Shown: positions 7,060 to 14,955 of the stretch, in pieces
Layout: each line of letters starts with the position of its first letter
How positions within the stretch are numbered: the first letter of the stretch is position 1
Source of the DNA: a virus
Reading direction: 5' to 3' (one strand)
Length of the DNA stretch: 37,265 nt
IMG/VR virus record: IMGVR_UViG_3300003321_000937
Coordinates: 2,940 to 40,204 of that record
Translations under genes and position numbers: made by a program
The notes under the pieces: model-generated
Databases searched by the model: none
Seen by the model: only the letters and a program-made list of their open reading frames with translations
Told to the model about the DNA's origin: nothing

Positions 7060-7693
7060 AGATTTATTGAGATTTGACAAAAAAAAGAAGTTATTGTTCC
7101 TAGATTTCGAAACTGAAAATCTTTGTTTATATCATGTTCAGAATCTAGCATGGCAGGGGGCTATGTTAAAGGCTGAGGGGGATGAAATTAAAGATACTTA
7201 TGCGACATTTATTAAATGGCATAGACCATTGAATGTTGGAGCTATCGCAGCGCAAGTTACTCGTTACGATGCGGCCAAAGTAGCTAGTTTTGGAGTAGAT
7301 TATAAAGTAGTAATACCTAAATTTGTTGAATGGACCCAAGATGCGGATTATATCATAGGACACAATATTTTAGGTTTTGATATTTATTTTTTAATGTTCT
7401 TTTATAGACAATGCGGCCAGAATCCGTTTGGTATTGCAGAAAAAATGATAGATACACATTGTCTTGCTAAAGGTATTAAACTAAATCATCATTTTGATTT
7501 TAAAAAACAATCATTATTAGAATACCAATATCAAATGCTCCATACAATAGCTAAAGGAGTTAAAACAAAAACAGATGTACTAGGACCAGAATATGGTATA
7601 GAACACGATTATGCTAATCTACATGATGCTCTAAATGATATTCAGTTAAACTTTAAGATTTGGCAGAAGATAAAATTCATGGTAGAAATTTAA
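7052..7693 (+). CDS. DEDDh 3'-5' proofreading exonuclease, DnaQ-like
   Basis: A 213-residue exonuclease of the DnaQ/epsilon superfamily. All four acidic ligands and the general-base histidine are visible: D18 and E20 in FLDFETEN, D110 in IIGHNILGFDIYFL, and H191 with D196 in LHDALNDIQLNF (the DEDDh pattern). It starts with GTG behind an AGGAG site, overlapping the PHP gene by 8 nt; its TAA is one base before the ATG of the polymerase core. Because the PHP domain next to it has lost its metal ligands, this protein most likely provides proofreading for the split polymerase. The order PHP, exonuclease, polymerase core recalls PolC, where an exonuclease is inserted into the PHP domain, but here the parts are separate polypeptides. 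Confidence 0.9.
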   Translation: MFEDLLRFDKKKKLLFLDFETENLCLYHVQNLAWQGAMLKAEGDEIKDTYATFIKWHRPLNVGAIAAQVTRYDAAKVASFGVDYKVVIPKFVEWTQDADYIIGHNILGFDIYFLMFFYRQCGQNPFGIAEKMIDTHCLAKGIKLNHHFDFKKQSLLEYQYQMLHTIAKGVKTKTDVLGPEYGIEHDYANLHDALNDIQLNFKIWQKIKFMVEI

Positions 7694-7694
7694 A

Positions 7695-10325
7695 ATGAGC
7701 GTTCAGGATTTTTTAAATAGTTTTCAGAAGTTAGACTTACCAATAAATGGAGTAAGGTTGCCTACTTTTATTGTTGAAGAAAAATATCTTAAACAAGTAG
7801 GTCTTACTGATAAAGTCGATAATTATACTTTTTTATCTAAGTTGTGTGAAATAGGATTTGCGGAAAAATTAAAAGGGAAAGACTCTTCTTTAATCAAAAC
7901 TTATTCTGAAAGATTAAAACAAGAGTTAGAAATTATCAATGAACTAGGGTTTGTTGATTACATGTTACTTGTTTGGGACGTTATTAACTTTTGTAAAGAA
8001 AATAATATACCTACTGGCTATGGTAGAGGTAGTGCGGCTGGTTCTTTAGTGCTGTTCTTAATTGATGTAACGAAGGTTGACCCATTAAAACACGGTCTAT
8101 ATTTTGAAAGATTTATATCTCGTATTCGAGCTAAAAAACAAATCATTGATGGAGTTACTTATTTAGACGGCTCTTTAATGGTTGATGTTGATTTAGATAT
8201 TTGTTTCTATAATCGTTATAAAGTTATTGATTATCTTGAAAATAAATTTAAAGGGCGTATATGTAAAATACTTACTTTTAATACTTTAAGCGCGAAGCTT
8301 TTGATAAAAGAATGCGGAAAAATTGTTTCTAGTAAATCAGAAGACGAAATGAATAAGGTAACTGATATGGTACCTAAGCTTCATGGTAAGGTTTATGATT
8401 TATTAGACGCTTATCATGGAGTTAAAGATAAAGAAACGGGGAAATGGAAACTTGAACCTGTTCAAGAATTAGTTACTTGGTGCGATAATAATAAAAAGGT
8501 TTTTGATATAGCTCTTAAACTACGAGACTTAATTAAAAATAAGGGCGTTCATCCTTCGGCTATTTCTATAAGTTACAATCCAATTGATGATTTTACGCCA
8601 ACAGAACTTGATTCAGAAAAAAATGAAGTTTCTAGTTATGACATGAATTGGATTTCTTTATTTAATGTCAAATTAGACGTTCTTGGATTAAGGGGAGTAT
8701 CGGTAGTTGATGACGTATGTAAAAACGTAGGAATAAAGATGTCTGACATAGATTTTGATAATCCTATGATTTATCAAAACCTACAAGAGCTTAAGACCCC
8801 TCATGGCATATTCCAGCTTGAGGCAGAAACAAATCTTAACGTTTCAAATAAAGTAAAACCGAAAAATCTAGAAGAACTTGGCGCTGTATTAGCTTTAGCT
8901 CGTCCCGGCGCTTTACAGTTTGTGGACCAATTTGCCAATTTTACTAATTTTGGAGAATATGAAGCTATTCATCCATTTTTTGATGAGATTCTCAAACCTA
9001 CTGGAGGAGTTGCAGTTTATCAGGAACAATTAATGAGAATGTCTCATAAGATTGGATTTACTCTTGATGAAGCCGAAATATTGAGAAGAATTGTCGGTAA
9101 AAAGAAAGTAGAAGAAGTAGCAGCTTGGCAATCAAAAATTGAAGATAAAGTTAAAATAAACAAATTAGATAAACAAATCTCTAAAATCTTATGGAAGATT
9201 CTAGAAGATTCGGCAAGTTATTCTTTTAACAAATCTCATTCTCTTGCTTATGCTTACCTAGCGGCAGCAACAGTTTTTCTTAAGTTTACATATCCTACTC
9301 AGTTCTTCTTATCCTTGTTAAGAATGAGTAAACATGAACCGGATTCTATAGGAGAAATTTCGAAAATCCATAAAGAAATGGTTCAGTTTGATATTCAATT
9401 ACTAAGGCCCCATATTACAAAATCTAACTTAGATTTTACTATTGAAGATAAAAATATCAGATTTGGTCTTTTGTCTATTAAAGGAATTGCCGAAAAATCC
9501 ATCGAAAAGTTAAATAAGTTTAAAAACGAATATTCTACTAAGTTTGAAGTCTTTGAAGGAGCTGAAGAGGCGGGTTTAAATAACGGTATTCTTTGTGCCT
9601 TAATTCAAGCAGGAGCTTTTGAAGGATTTACACAGCCACGTAGCGCAATCGTTTATGAAGCCCAATTATGGAACCTTTTGACAACAAGAGAAAAGCAATG
9701 GGTAGTAAAGTTTGCCGAAATGTTTGAATTTAAACTGGTAAATATTCTTTTAGAACTATCTAAAAGAAAGGATGAAAAAGGCAAACCAATAATCAAGCCT
9801 TCAAGGATAGATACTATTAAAAGAAAAAGCGAACCTTATAAGAGTATTTACGAATTAAATAAACGTTCTGAAAGCTTCGCTAATTGGTATTATGAAAAGA
9901 AGCTTCTAGGCTATACTCATAATAAAACATTAAGAGATATTTTTGTAGGAGAATATGCTAACTTAGCTTCTATTAAAGAAATTAAAGAATATCCTGAAAA
10001 TACCGAAGTTAATGTTATAGTTTCAGTTGAAGCAAATTCGCAAATGAAAACTTCAAAAGCTGGTAATAAATACCTTTCTTTTGATTGTTCCGACGAAACA
10101 GGCACTATTAACGTTAAGCTTTTTACTAAAAAATTGACAGCAGCAATGGATTTTAATGACGGCAAAACGCCTAAAATAGAGAATATCGTATTTATTTATG
10201 GAAAGAAAATGGATGGCAATTGTATCTTTGCTGATTCATATACAATAAAGACAAATAAGATTTATACGCGACTTGCTGACCTTAAAAAAGAAAAAGAAGA
10301 AGTTGACAAAAAAATAAAAGATTAA
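7695..10325 (+). CDS. dnaE: DNA polymerase III alpha core (palm, fingers, OB), no PHP domain
   Basis: An 876-residue family C polymerase lacking the PHP domain, which is encoded at 6265-7059. It begins at the segment that follows PHP in DnaE (LPTFIVEEKYL, then ELEIINELGFVDYMLLVWDVI). Palm motifs: YGRGSAAGSL (G110 onwards), the catalytic Asp pair in MVDVDLDI (D166, D168), and the third Asp in VKLDVLGLRG (D328). Fingers: FQLEAETNLNV, LALARPGAL, VYQEQLMRMSHKIGF, ILRRIVGKKK, YSFNKSHSLAYAYL. The C-terminus has a helix-hairpin-like FGLLSIKGIAEKSIEK and an OB fold (TEVNVIVSVEA, NKYLSFDCSDETGTINVKLF), and ends Lys/Glu-rich without an evident clamp-binding peptide. About 300 residues shorter than E. 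coli alpha, mainly from the missing PHP. The next promoter begins in its last codons. Confidence 0.95.
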   Translation: MSVQDFLNSFQKLDLPINGVRLPTFIVEEKYLKQVGLTDKVDNYTFLSKLCEIGFAEKLKGKDSSLIKTYSERLKQELEIINELGFVDYMLLVWDVINFCKENNIPTGYGRGSAAGSLVLFLIDVTKVDPLKHGLYFERFISRIRAKKQIIDGVTYLDGSLMVDVDLDICFYNRYKVIDYLENKFKGRICKILTFNTLSAKLLIKECGKIVSSKSEDEMNKVTDMVPKLHGKVYDLLDAYHGVKDKETGKWKLEPVQELVTWCDNNKKVFDIALKLRDLIKNKGVHPSAISISYNPIDDFTPTELDSEKNEVSSYDMNWISLFNVKLDVLGLRGVSVVDDVCKNVGIKMSDIDFDNPMIYQNLQELKTPHGIFQLEAETNLNVSNKVKPKNLEELGAVLALARPGALQFVDQFANFTNFGEYEAIHPFFDEILKPTGGVAVYQEQLMRMSHKIGFTLDEAEILRRIVGKKKVEEVAAWQSKIEDKVKINKLDKQISKILWKILEDSASYSFNKSHSLAYAYLAAATVFLKFTYPTQFFLSLLRMSKHEPDSIGEISKIHKEMVQFDIQLLRPHITKSNLDFTIEDKNIRFGLLSIKGIAEKSIEKLNKFKNEYSTKFEVFEGAEEAGLNNGILCALIQAGAFEGFTQPRSAIVYEAQLWNLLTTREKQWVVKFAEMFEFKLVNILLELSKRKDEKGKPIIKPSRIDTIKRKSEPYKSIYELNKRSESFANWYYEKKLLGYTHNKTLRDIFVGEYANLASIKEIKEYPENTEVNVIVSVEANSQMKTSKAGNKYLSFDCSDETGTINVKLFTKKLTAAMDFNDGKTPKIENIVFIYGKKMDGNCIFADSYTIKTNKIYTRLADLKKEKEEVDKKIKD

Positions 10326-10331
10326 TAGAAT
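10303..10331 (+). promoter_or_regulatory. Promoter P3 of the SSB-like/glycosyltransferase unit
   Basis: TTGACA (10303-10308), a 17-nt spacer containing AAAATAAAA two bases after the -35, and TAGAAT (10326-10331). The ATG at 10346 is 14 nt further, so a leader of about 7 nt is expected, longer than for the other three promoters. The -35 is inside the end of the polymerase gene. Confidence 0.72.
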
Positions 10332-10345
10332 AACTTAATAAATCT

Positions 10346-10936
10346 ATGATTTCCTTGTATAAACCAACGAAAAAAACAACGGGTTTAGCTATATCGTTTA
10401 GAGCAAGTGATAGAGATAAGTCTTTATTTCTTAACTTAATTAAGCAGTTTTCTTGGAATGAAGCTGAAAAAAAGGGTTCTTTTGTTGAAAATAAAGACAA
10501 ACCCGGCTTTTCTACAGCGATTAAACTTAACCAAATAGAAGCCGCTGCTATTATTGATTGTATAGAAAGAGTCTATCCTTGGTCTGCTTTTCATAATTCT
10601 CCAAGTAAAACAACTCAAATAAATTTTGGTCCATCTCAAGATAGTAGCGTATTCACTCTTCAAGTAAATCAGACGGATAAACAAGATACGTCTCAAAAAA
10701 GTTCCTATTTTATACCGATTACATATGCTGAAGCGAGACTTATTAAAGAATATTTAATCCATTATTTGCATAAGTCTTTTAGAAGCAACGGGAATACTAA
10801 TAATAAAGACAAAAATACCAACAACTCACCCGTTCAACAGGAACAAACTCCTGAAAAACAACCCGAACAGGATAATCCATTAAATGATTTTCAGGGAACA
10901 GAGACAAGCACAACTTCACAACCTATTGACTGGTAA
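10346..10936 (+). CDS. Probable phage ssDNA-binding protein
   Basis: A 196-residue protein with a compact N-terminal domain (1-145) and a Gln/Asn/Glu-rich, probably disordered tail (150-196) ending NPLNDF then TSQPIDW. The folded part reads as two strand-rich sheets, each followed by a helix: GLAISFRAS, LFLNLIKQFSWNEAEKKGSF, TAIKLNQIEAAAIIDCIERV, then TTQINFGP, VFTLQVNQTDKQD, SYFIPITYAEARLIKEYLIHYL. This layout resembles Whirly/PC4/PUR-alpha type ssDNA-binding folds, and the basic core with a flexible, mildly acidic tail recalls SSBs. It directly follows the polymerase gene and has its own promoter, which would suit an abundant SSB. I recognise no diagnostic motif, so the function is an inference. 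Confidence 0.5.
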   Translation: MISLYKPTKKTTGLAISFRASDRDKSLFLNLIKQFSWNEAEKKGSFVENKDKPGFSTAIKLNQIEAAAIIDCIERVYPWSAFHNSPSKTTQINFGPSQDSSVFTLQVNQTDKQDTSQKSSYFIPITYAEARLIKEYLIHYLHKSFRSNGNTNNKDKNTNNSPVQQEQTPEKQPEQDNPLNDFQGTETSTTSQPIDW

Positions 10937-12856
10937 TTGAAAAAGAAAAAACTTTTATATCATTCTGATAGTAGTTTTGCAAAAACTGGCTTCGGACGTT
11001 GCACAAAAGAAGTCTTAGGATATCTTTATCGTACTAATAAGTACGATATTGTAGAATATTGTTGCGGTAAGACGTGGAGTCGCGATGGCGAACATAAACA
11101 AAAACCTTGGAAATCCTTCGGTACGGTTCCAGATAATCCTGCTGAAGTCGAGGCTTTGGCTCCAGATGACCCAAGAAAAAGGATGCTCGCATACGGAGCC
11201 AATCTTTTAGATAAAATAATTTATCAAGAAAAACCTGATGTATACATAGGAGTCCAAGATATTTGGGGCATTGACTATGCCGCTGATAAACCTTGGTTTA
11301 ATAACATTACTTCAGCTTTTTGGACAACTCTTGATTCTTTACCTATTATTAAGAGTGCTTTAGATTTAGCTCCTAAAGTCAAGAATTTCTGGGTTTGGTC
11401 AAAATTCGCGGAAGAAGCCATGAAAAAGCTTGGACATTCTCATGTCAGGACTATTCATGGAGCTATTAATCCAAGCAAATTTTTTAAATTAAAACCCGAA
11501 TTAAAAGCGCAACTAAGATACTTTCATGGTATACCTCAAGACGCTTTCGTTGTTGGTTTTGTCTTTAGAAACCAGCCGCGTAAGTCTGTTCCTAATTTAA
11601 TAGAAGGATATAAAATATTTAAAAACAATAATCCTCATATTAAAAATACTAGACTTCTTCTTCATACTTATTGGGCTGAAGGCTGGAGAATCCATGAATT
11701 TGCTGACGAATATAAAGTTCCTCATAATGAAATCATTACAACTTATGTATGTCAACAATGTAGGTCTTATAAAGTTATTGAGTATACTGGAGAATTCATA
11801 GATTGTCCTTTATGCGGCGGCAAAAAAAAGTTTGTTACTACGAGTCCAATGTTCGGAATTTCTGAAGACCAATTAAATGAAGTATATAATTTAATGGACG
11901 TTTATTGCCATCCTTTTAATAGTGGAGGCCAAGAAATTCCCGTTCAAGAAGCGAAGTTTGCTGAATTAATAACTCTAGTCACTAGTTATTCATGCGGAGA
12001 AGAAATGTGTCAAGATGAAGCGGCTTCTTTAGCCTTAGATTGGGCCGAATATCGCGAACCAGATAGTCAGTTTATTAAAGCTACTACTCAGCCATTTTCT
12101 ATTGCTAAACAACTTAATAAAGTCGCTAAAATGTCTCCTGCTGAAAGAGAAAAAATGGGTAAAAAGGCCAAAAATTGGGCCTTAGATAACTATTCTACAG
12201 AAGCAGTAGGTAAGATTATTGAAGCTTTCCTAGATGAAGCTCCTATAACCAGTTACGAATTTATTCAACAAGAGTCAATAGGAAATCCTTTTGCAGAAGT
12301 TAATTCTAATTTAAATGATGAAGAGTGGCTTATTGAATTATATCATAAAATCCTTGGGAAAAAAGTAGATAAATTTGATGGTGGAGTTAGAAACTGGCTT
12401 ATACAAATTAAAACTAAAAGAGCTTATCGGGAAAATATAGAACAATTTTTTAGACAAACAGCCGCACAAGAAAACGAACAAAAGAAAAAGAATCAGCAAT
12501 TTGAAGCCCTTTCTAAGATAGATGAAAAAAGAATTCTTTACGTGATTCCTGCTAGTGAACGAGATTTATTCTTAAGTTCGGCACTCTTTCGGTCTATGAA
12601 GGAACAATATCCGAATCATAAACTATTTGTGGCGACAAGTCCTCAGTTTATGTCTACTTTGGATGGAAATCCTTATGTAGATTCAATATTAGTTTATTAT
12701 TCTGAAATGGATAATTTGTTGTTTTTAGAGGGTAACGCTACACATAAAGGTTATTTTGATGTAGCTTTCTTGCCTCACTTACATACCCAAAGGATAGTAA
12801 GTTATATTCATAATGGGAATAGCAATATTGCTTACGGTAAATGTATTAGATATTAA
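10937..12856 (+). CDS. GT4 glycosyltransferase with zinc ribbon, fused to N-terminal half of GT9 fold
   Basis: A 639-residue protein. Start TTG at 10937 directly abuts the preceding TAA; no better start is near. Residues about 1-425 are a GT-B, GT4-type transferase: LLYHSDSSFAKTGFGRC at the N-terminus, VVGFVFRNQPRKSVPNLIEGY, and the donor-binding segment HPFNSGGQEIPVQEAKF (about residues 325-342). A zinc ribbon, C272-x2-C275-x14-C290-x2-C293, is inserted before it. Residues about 530-639 look like the first Rossmann half of a GT9 heptosyltransferase (ILYVIPASERDLFLSSALFR, NPYVDSI, YFDVAFLPHL, NIAYGK), and the reading frame then stops. The missing half is in the next frame at 12859. Probably glycosylates a virion or host surface component in the cytoplasm, using sugars such as those from gmd. 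The fold is fairly sure, the acceptor unknown. Confidence 0.8.
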   Translation: MKKKKLLYHSDSSFAKTGFGRCTKEVLGYLYRTNKYDIVEYCCGKTWSRDGEHKQKPWKSFGTVPDNPAEVEALAPDDPRKRMLAYGANLLDKIIYQEKPDVYIGVQDIWGIDYAADKPWFNNITSAFWTTLDSLPIIKSALDLAPKVKNFWVWSKFAEEAMKKLGHSHVRTIHGAINPSKFFKLKPELKAQLRYFHGIPQDAFVVGFVFRNQPRKSVPNLIEGYKIFKNNNPHIKNTRLLLHTYWAEGWRIHEFADEYKVPHNEIITTYVCQQCRSYKVIEYTGEFIDCPLCGGKKKFVTTSPMFGISEDQLNEVYNLMDVYCHPFNSGGQEIPVQEAKFAELITLVTSYSCGEEMCQDEAASLALDWAEYREPDSQFIKATTQPFSIAKQLNKVAKMSPAEREKMGKKAKNWALDNYSTEAVGKIIEAFLDEAPITSYEFIQQESIGNPFAEVNSNLNDEEWLIELYHKILGKKVDKFDGGVRNWLIQIKTKRAYRENIEQFFRQTAAQENEQKKKNQQFEALSKIDEKRILYVIPASERDLFLSSALFRSMKEQYPNHKLFVATSPQFMSTLDGNPYVDSILVYYSEMDNLLFLEGNATHKGYFDVAFLPHLHTQRIVSYIHNGNSNIAYGKCIRY

Positions 12857-12858
12857 AC

Positions 12859-14025
12859 GTGCATATCATTGAAACATACGCATTGTCTTGCGGAGTAAAA
12901 ATAGATAAACCATACGTCTATGAACACTACTCTGCTCTTCCTGCTGAGAAATATATATCCTTTAATAAGAAAATATATCCTTATTACAGAGAAGTTGTAG
13001 AACTTTTAGAGCCCGAATTAAAAAAACATAATATTCGTGTTATTGAAGTTAATGCCGAAGGAAATTCTGGCGAAACTGATATTGCCGTTCCTAAAGGATT
13101 AAGTTTTGGCCAAGTAGCTTATATTATTAAGCATTCTCTACTCCATTTTGGAGAAGATGAATATTTCTTTGATTTAGCAGGATATTATGATATACCTAGG
13201 GTAATTTTATTTTCTAACACCTATCCCAATACAACTAAACCTTATTGGGGTTCAGAAGAAAAACAAAGGATATTGTTTACTACTGGTCCTTATGATAAAC
13301 CAAGTTTATCTTCGGATGTTAATGGTAATTTTGTTCGATATTTAAAACCAGAACAAATTGCTAAAAATGTTATGGATTTGTTACAGATTCCATGGCAAAC
13401 TCCATATACTACAATTCTGGCTGGTCCATTGTATAGACCTTTTCACGATGCTCTAGAAATCGTTCCTGTTTCTGGGTCAATGGAAGTAAATGGCAGAATG
13501 AGTGTTTTGGCAATAAGAATGGATTATAATTTTAGCGAAAAATTTTTAGCCGATGTTTTATCAAAAACTAGAGCAACTGTAGTTACAGATAAACCTATTA
13601 ACTTAAATCTTCTTCAAGCTCTTCGTAATAATATTCAGGAAATTTTTTATTTAGTTGACGACAAGTCAGATATTCAATTTGTTTCCGATTTAGCAAAGTT
13701 AAATCTTCCCTATGGGGTTCATTCCTTCCAAGATGGAGAAGAAGCAAGAGCCCTTAAAGAAAAGTTTTTTGACCAATGTTATGTTAATCAGTTACTCATT
13801 CCTTCTTTTGAAAGTAAAAAGGAATTGTCGGATGGATTGAAAGGATTATCATATAAATCCGCAAAAAGAATCATTGTCGGTAACAAAGAATATAAATCTA
13901 GATATGACATGTTAGCCGATAAACCCTCTCTTCCCTCTGAAATAAGCCCTTGTCCTGAAGTTCCAGATAAAGAGTTTATGAAAGAAATAGACTTTTTCTT
14001 TATTGTGAAGCCTATACAGTCTTGA
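12859..14025 (+). CDS. C-terminal half of GT9-like glycosyltransferase plus unknown domain
   Basis: A 388-residue frame opening with a GTG and no ribosome-binding site, 2 nt after the previous stop. Its start HIIETYALSCGVK continues the GT9 fold where the upstream protein stops. VPKGLSFGQVAYIIKHS, FFDLAGYYDIPRVILFSNTYP and the following PYWG match the second Rossmann domain, although the usual G-P-D-S-G segment is altered (HFGEDEYFFDLAG). Residues about 190-388 (VSGSMEVNGRMSVLAIRM onwards) are an extra domain I do not recognise. A one-base shift near 12850-12855 would join the two into one protein of about 1,028 residues; the joined text would read CIRILNVHIIETYA. So this may be a naturally split enzyme, a frameshifted gene, or an assembly error; no slippery heptamer is visible. 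Confidence 0.65.
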   Translation: MHIIETYALSCGVKIDKPYVYEHYSALPAEKYISFNKKIYPYYREVVELLEPELKKHNIRVIEVNAEGNSGETDIAVPKGLSFGQVAYIIKHSLLHFGEDEYFFDLAGYYDIPRVILFSNTYPNTTKPYWGSEEKQRILFTTGPYDKPSLSSDVNGNFVRYLKPEQIAKNVMDLLQIPWQTPYTTILAGPLYRPFHDALEIVPVSGSMEVNGRMSVLAIRMDYNFSEKFLADVLSKTRATVVTDKPINLNLLQALRNNIQEIFYLVDDKSDIQFVSDLAKLNLPYGVHSFQDGEEARALKEKFFDQCYVNQLLIPSFESKKELSDGLKGLSYKSAKRIIVGNKEYKSRYDMLADKPSLPSEISPCPEVPDKEFMKEIDFFFIVKPIQS

Positions 14026-14050
14026 CAAAAAAATAAAATTTCTATATCAT
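14022..14050 (+). promoter_or_regulatory. Promoter P4 of the annealing-protein gene, leaderless
   Basis: TTGACA (14022-14027) overlaps the TGA stop of the previous gene. A 17-nt spacer carries AAAATAAAA two bases after the -35, and the -10 is TATCAT (14045-14050). The ATG at 14058 follows after 7 nt, so the message should be leaderless. It is the clearest of the four copies because it sits in a 32-nt intergenic gap with no other job. Confidence 0.8.
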
Positions 14051-14057
14051 ATTTACT

Positions 14058-14771
14058 ATGGAAATTAAACCTATCGTTCGTGACGAAAACGGACTTATTA
14101 AGGGAATAGAATATTTTTATACATCTGAAGGTCTTGTAGACTGGCGGAAAATGGTTAAAACAGAATACTTAGTTCCTAATAAACAATATTTTGAAAAACA
14201 AAATAAACCAGTTCCTGCCACTATTGAAGGATTGCAAGATAAAGAGCTGCTAATCCTATTAGCAGGAATAAAAAATCTTGCTCGTGTAAGAGGATATTCT
14301 TCTGTACATTATAATGTTACTTCTCCAAGCGCTGATTCAGTTTTTGTTGTTTGTACTATAGGTTGGCTCCCAAATTACGAAACAGAAAAAACATCTATAT
14401 ATTCAAGCGGCATTGGAGACGCTCATCCAAATAATACAAAAGGAATCGGAACTATGTTTTTGGGTCCGATAGCTGAAAATAGAGCATTTGTTAGGTGTGT
14501 TAGGAATTTTCTTAATGTTAATGTTATTGGACAAGATGAAATTTCTGTAACAAAACCCGATGAATCTGATATTGAGCTTCCAATAGCAACAGCAAGTCCA
14601 CATGGTTACATTGAACACTTAATGAATGAAAAGAAAGTAACCTTTGATATGTTAAAGGCGAAGATGCTTAGTATGGGAATCGAAAATGCTAAATCATTTA
14701 AAAATATTTCCGATATTCCTAAAGAAGTTACATATCTAGTAGTGGAAGCTTTAAGATTGAAGAAAAATTAA
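14058..14771 (+). CDS. Probable Rad52/Sak-like single-strand annealing protein
   Basis: A 237-residue protein under its own leaderless promoter. The central part is typical of phage annealases: KELLILLAGIKNLARVRGYSS, followed by alternating strands (SVHYNVTSPS, SVFVVCTIGW, KTSIYSSGIGDAH) and then LGPIAENRAFVRCVRNFLNV, which corresponds to the A-x-T-R-A-x2-R-A-L-R helix of Sak/Rad52-type proteins. The C-terminus (about 185-237: TFDMLKAKMLSMGI, SDIPKEVTYLVVEALRL) resembles a small helical accessory domain. A role in single-strand annealing with the Cas4/RecB-like exonuclease, parallel to the RecA pathway, is inferred. The gene ends tail to tail with the minus-strand module, the two stop codons sharing 4 positions. 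The family call rests on pattern only. Confidence 0.55.
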   Translation: MEIKPIVRDENGLIKGIEYFYTSEGLVDWRKMVKTEYLVPNKQYFEKQNKPVPATIEGLQDKELLILLAGIKNLARVRGYSSVHYNVTSPSADSVFVVCTIGWLPNYETEKTSIYSSGIGDAHPNNTKGIGTMFLGPIAENRAFVRCVRNFLNVNVIGQDEISVTKPDESDIELPIATASPHGYIEHLMNEKKVTFDMLKAKMLSMGIENAKSFKNISDIPKEVTYLVVEALRLKKN

Positions 14772-14953
14772 CGCCCACAACAAGGTCTTGGCTGATTGCT
14801 TGTTTGGCGATATTTTATAAGAAGTAATCTATAATTTTCAGGACTTAGTTCTAAATAATCTCCAATTATTTTGCCTCTGGAAATTACGTCTTCAAAATAT
14901 CCAGTTGGCCTTTCTGAAGATTTTTTCTTTATTTCTGATATTAATATTTTCAT
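14768..14953 (-). CDS. Small protein at the end of the tail module
   Basis: A 61-residue protein starting at ATG 14953, two bases after the stop of the large cysteine-rich protein; an upstream in-frame extension to 15043 is rejected because it would lie inside that gene. Sequence features: MKILISEIKKKSSERPTGYF at the start, then EDVISRGKIIGDYLELSPEN and a cysteine pair, PRPCCGR, at the end. I recall similar short GY-x2-D-x-I-x2-G-x3-GDYL-type proteins near tail genes of other phages but know no function. Its stop overlaps the stop of the convergent annealase gene, leaving no room for an intergenic terminator. Confidence 0.65.
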   Translation of the reverse strand: MKILISEIKKKSSERPTGYFEDVISRGKIIGDYLELSPENYRLLLIKYRQTSNQPRPCCGR

Positions 14954-14955
14954 AA

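Noticed and set aside
7074-7102. TTGACA with A-rich spacer inside the exonuclease gene as a fifth promoter
   Set aside because: Only TTCCTA stands at 17-nt spacing, the AAAATAAAA element is absent, and no gene start follows.
10927-10965. TTGACT before the TTG-started glycosyltransferase as a promoter
   Set aside because: The nearest TATATC lies about 26 nt away, too far; the gene is better explained as coupled to the upstream one.
12840-12860. Programmed -1 frameshift site joining the two glycosyltransferase frames
   Set aside because: No X-XXY-YYZ slippery heptamer is in frame before the stop; kept only as an unexplained split.
14779-14804. Inverted repeat AACAAG...CTTGTT as a terminator between the convergent modules
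   Set aside because: Six base pairs with a 14-nt loop and no U-tract; too weak to call.
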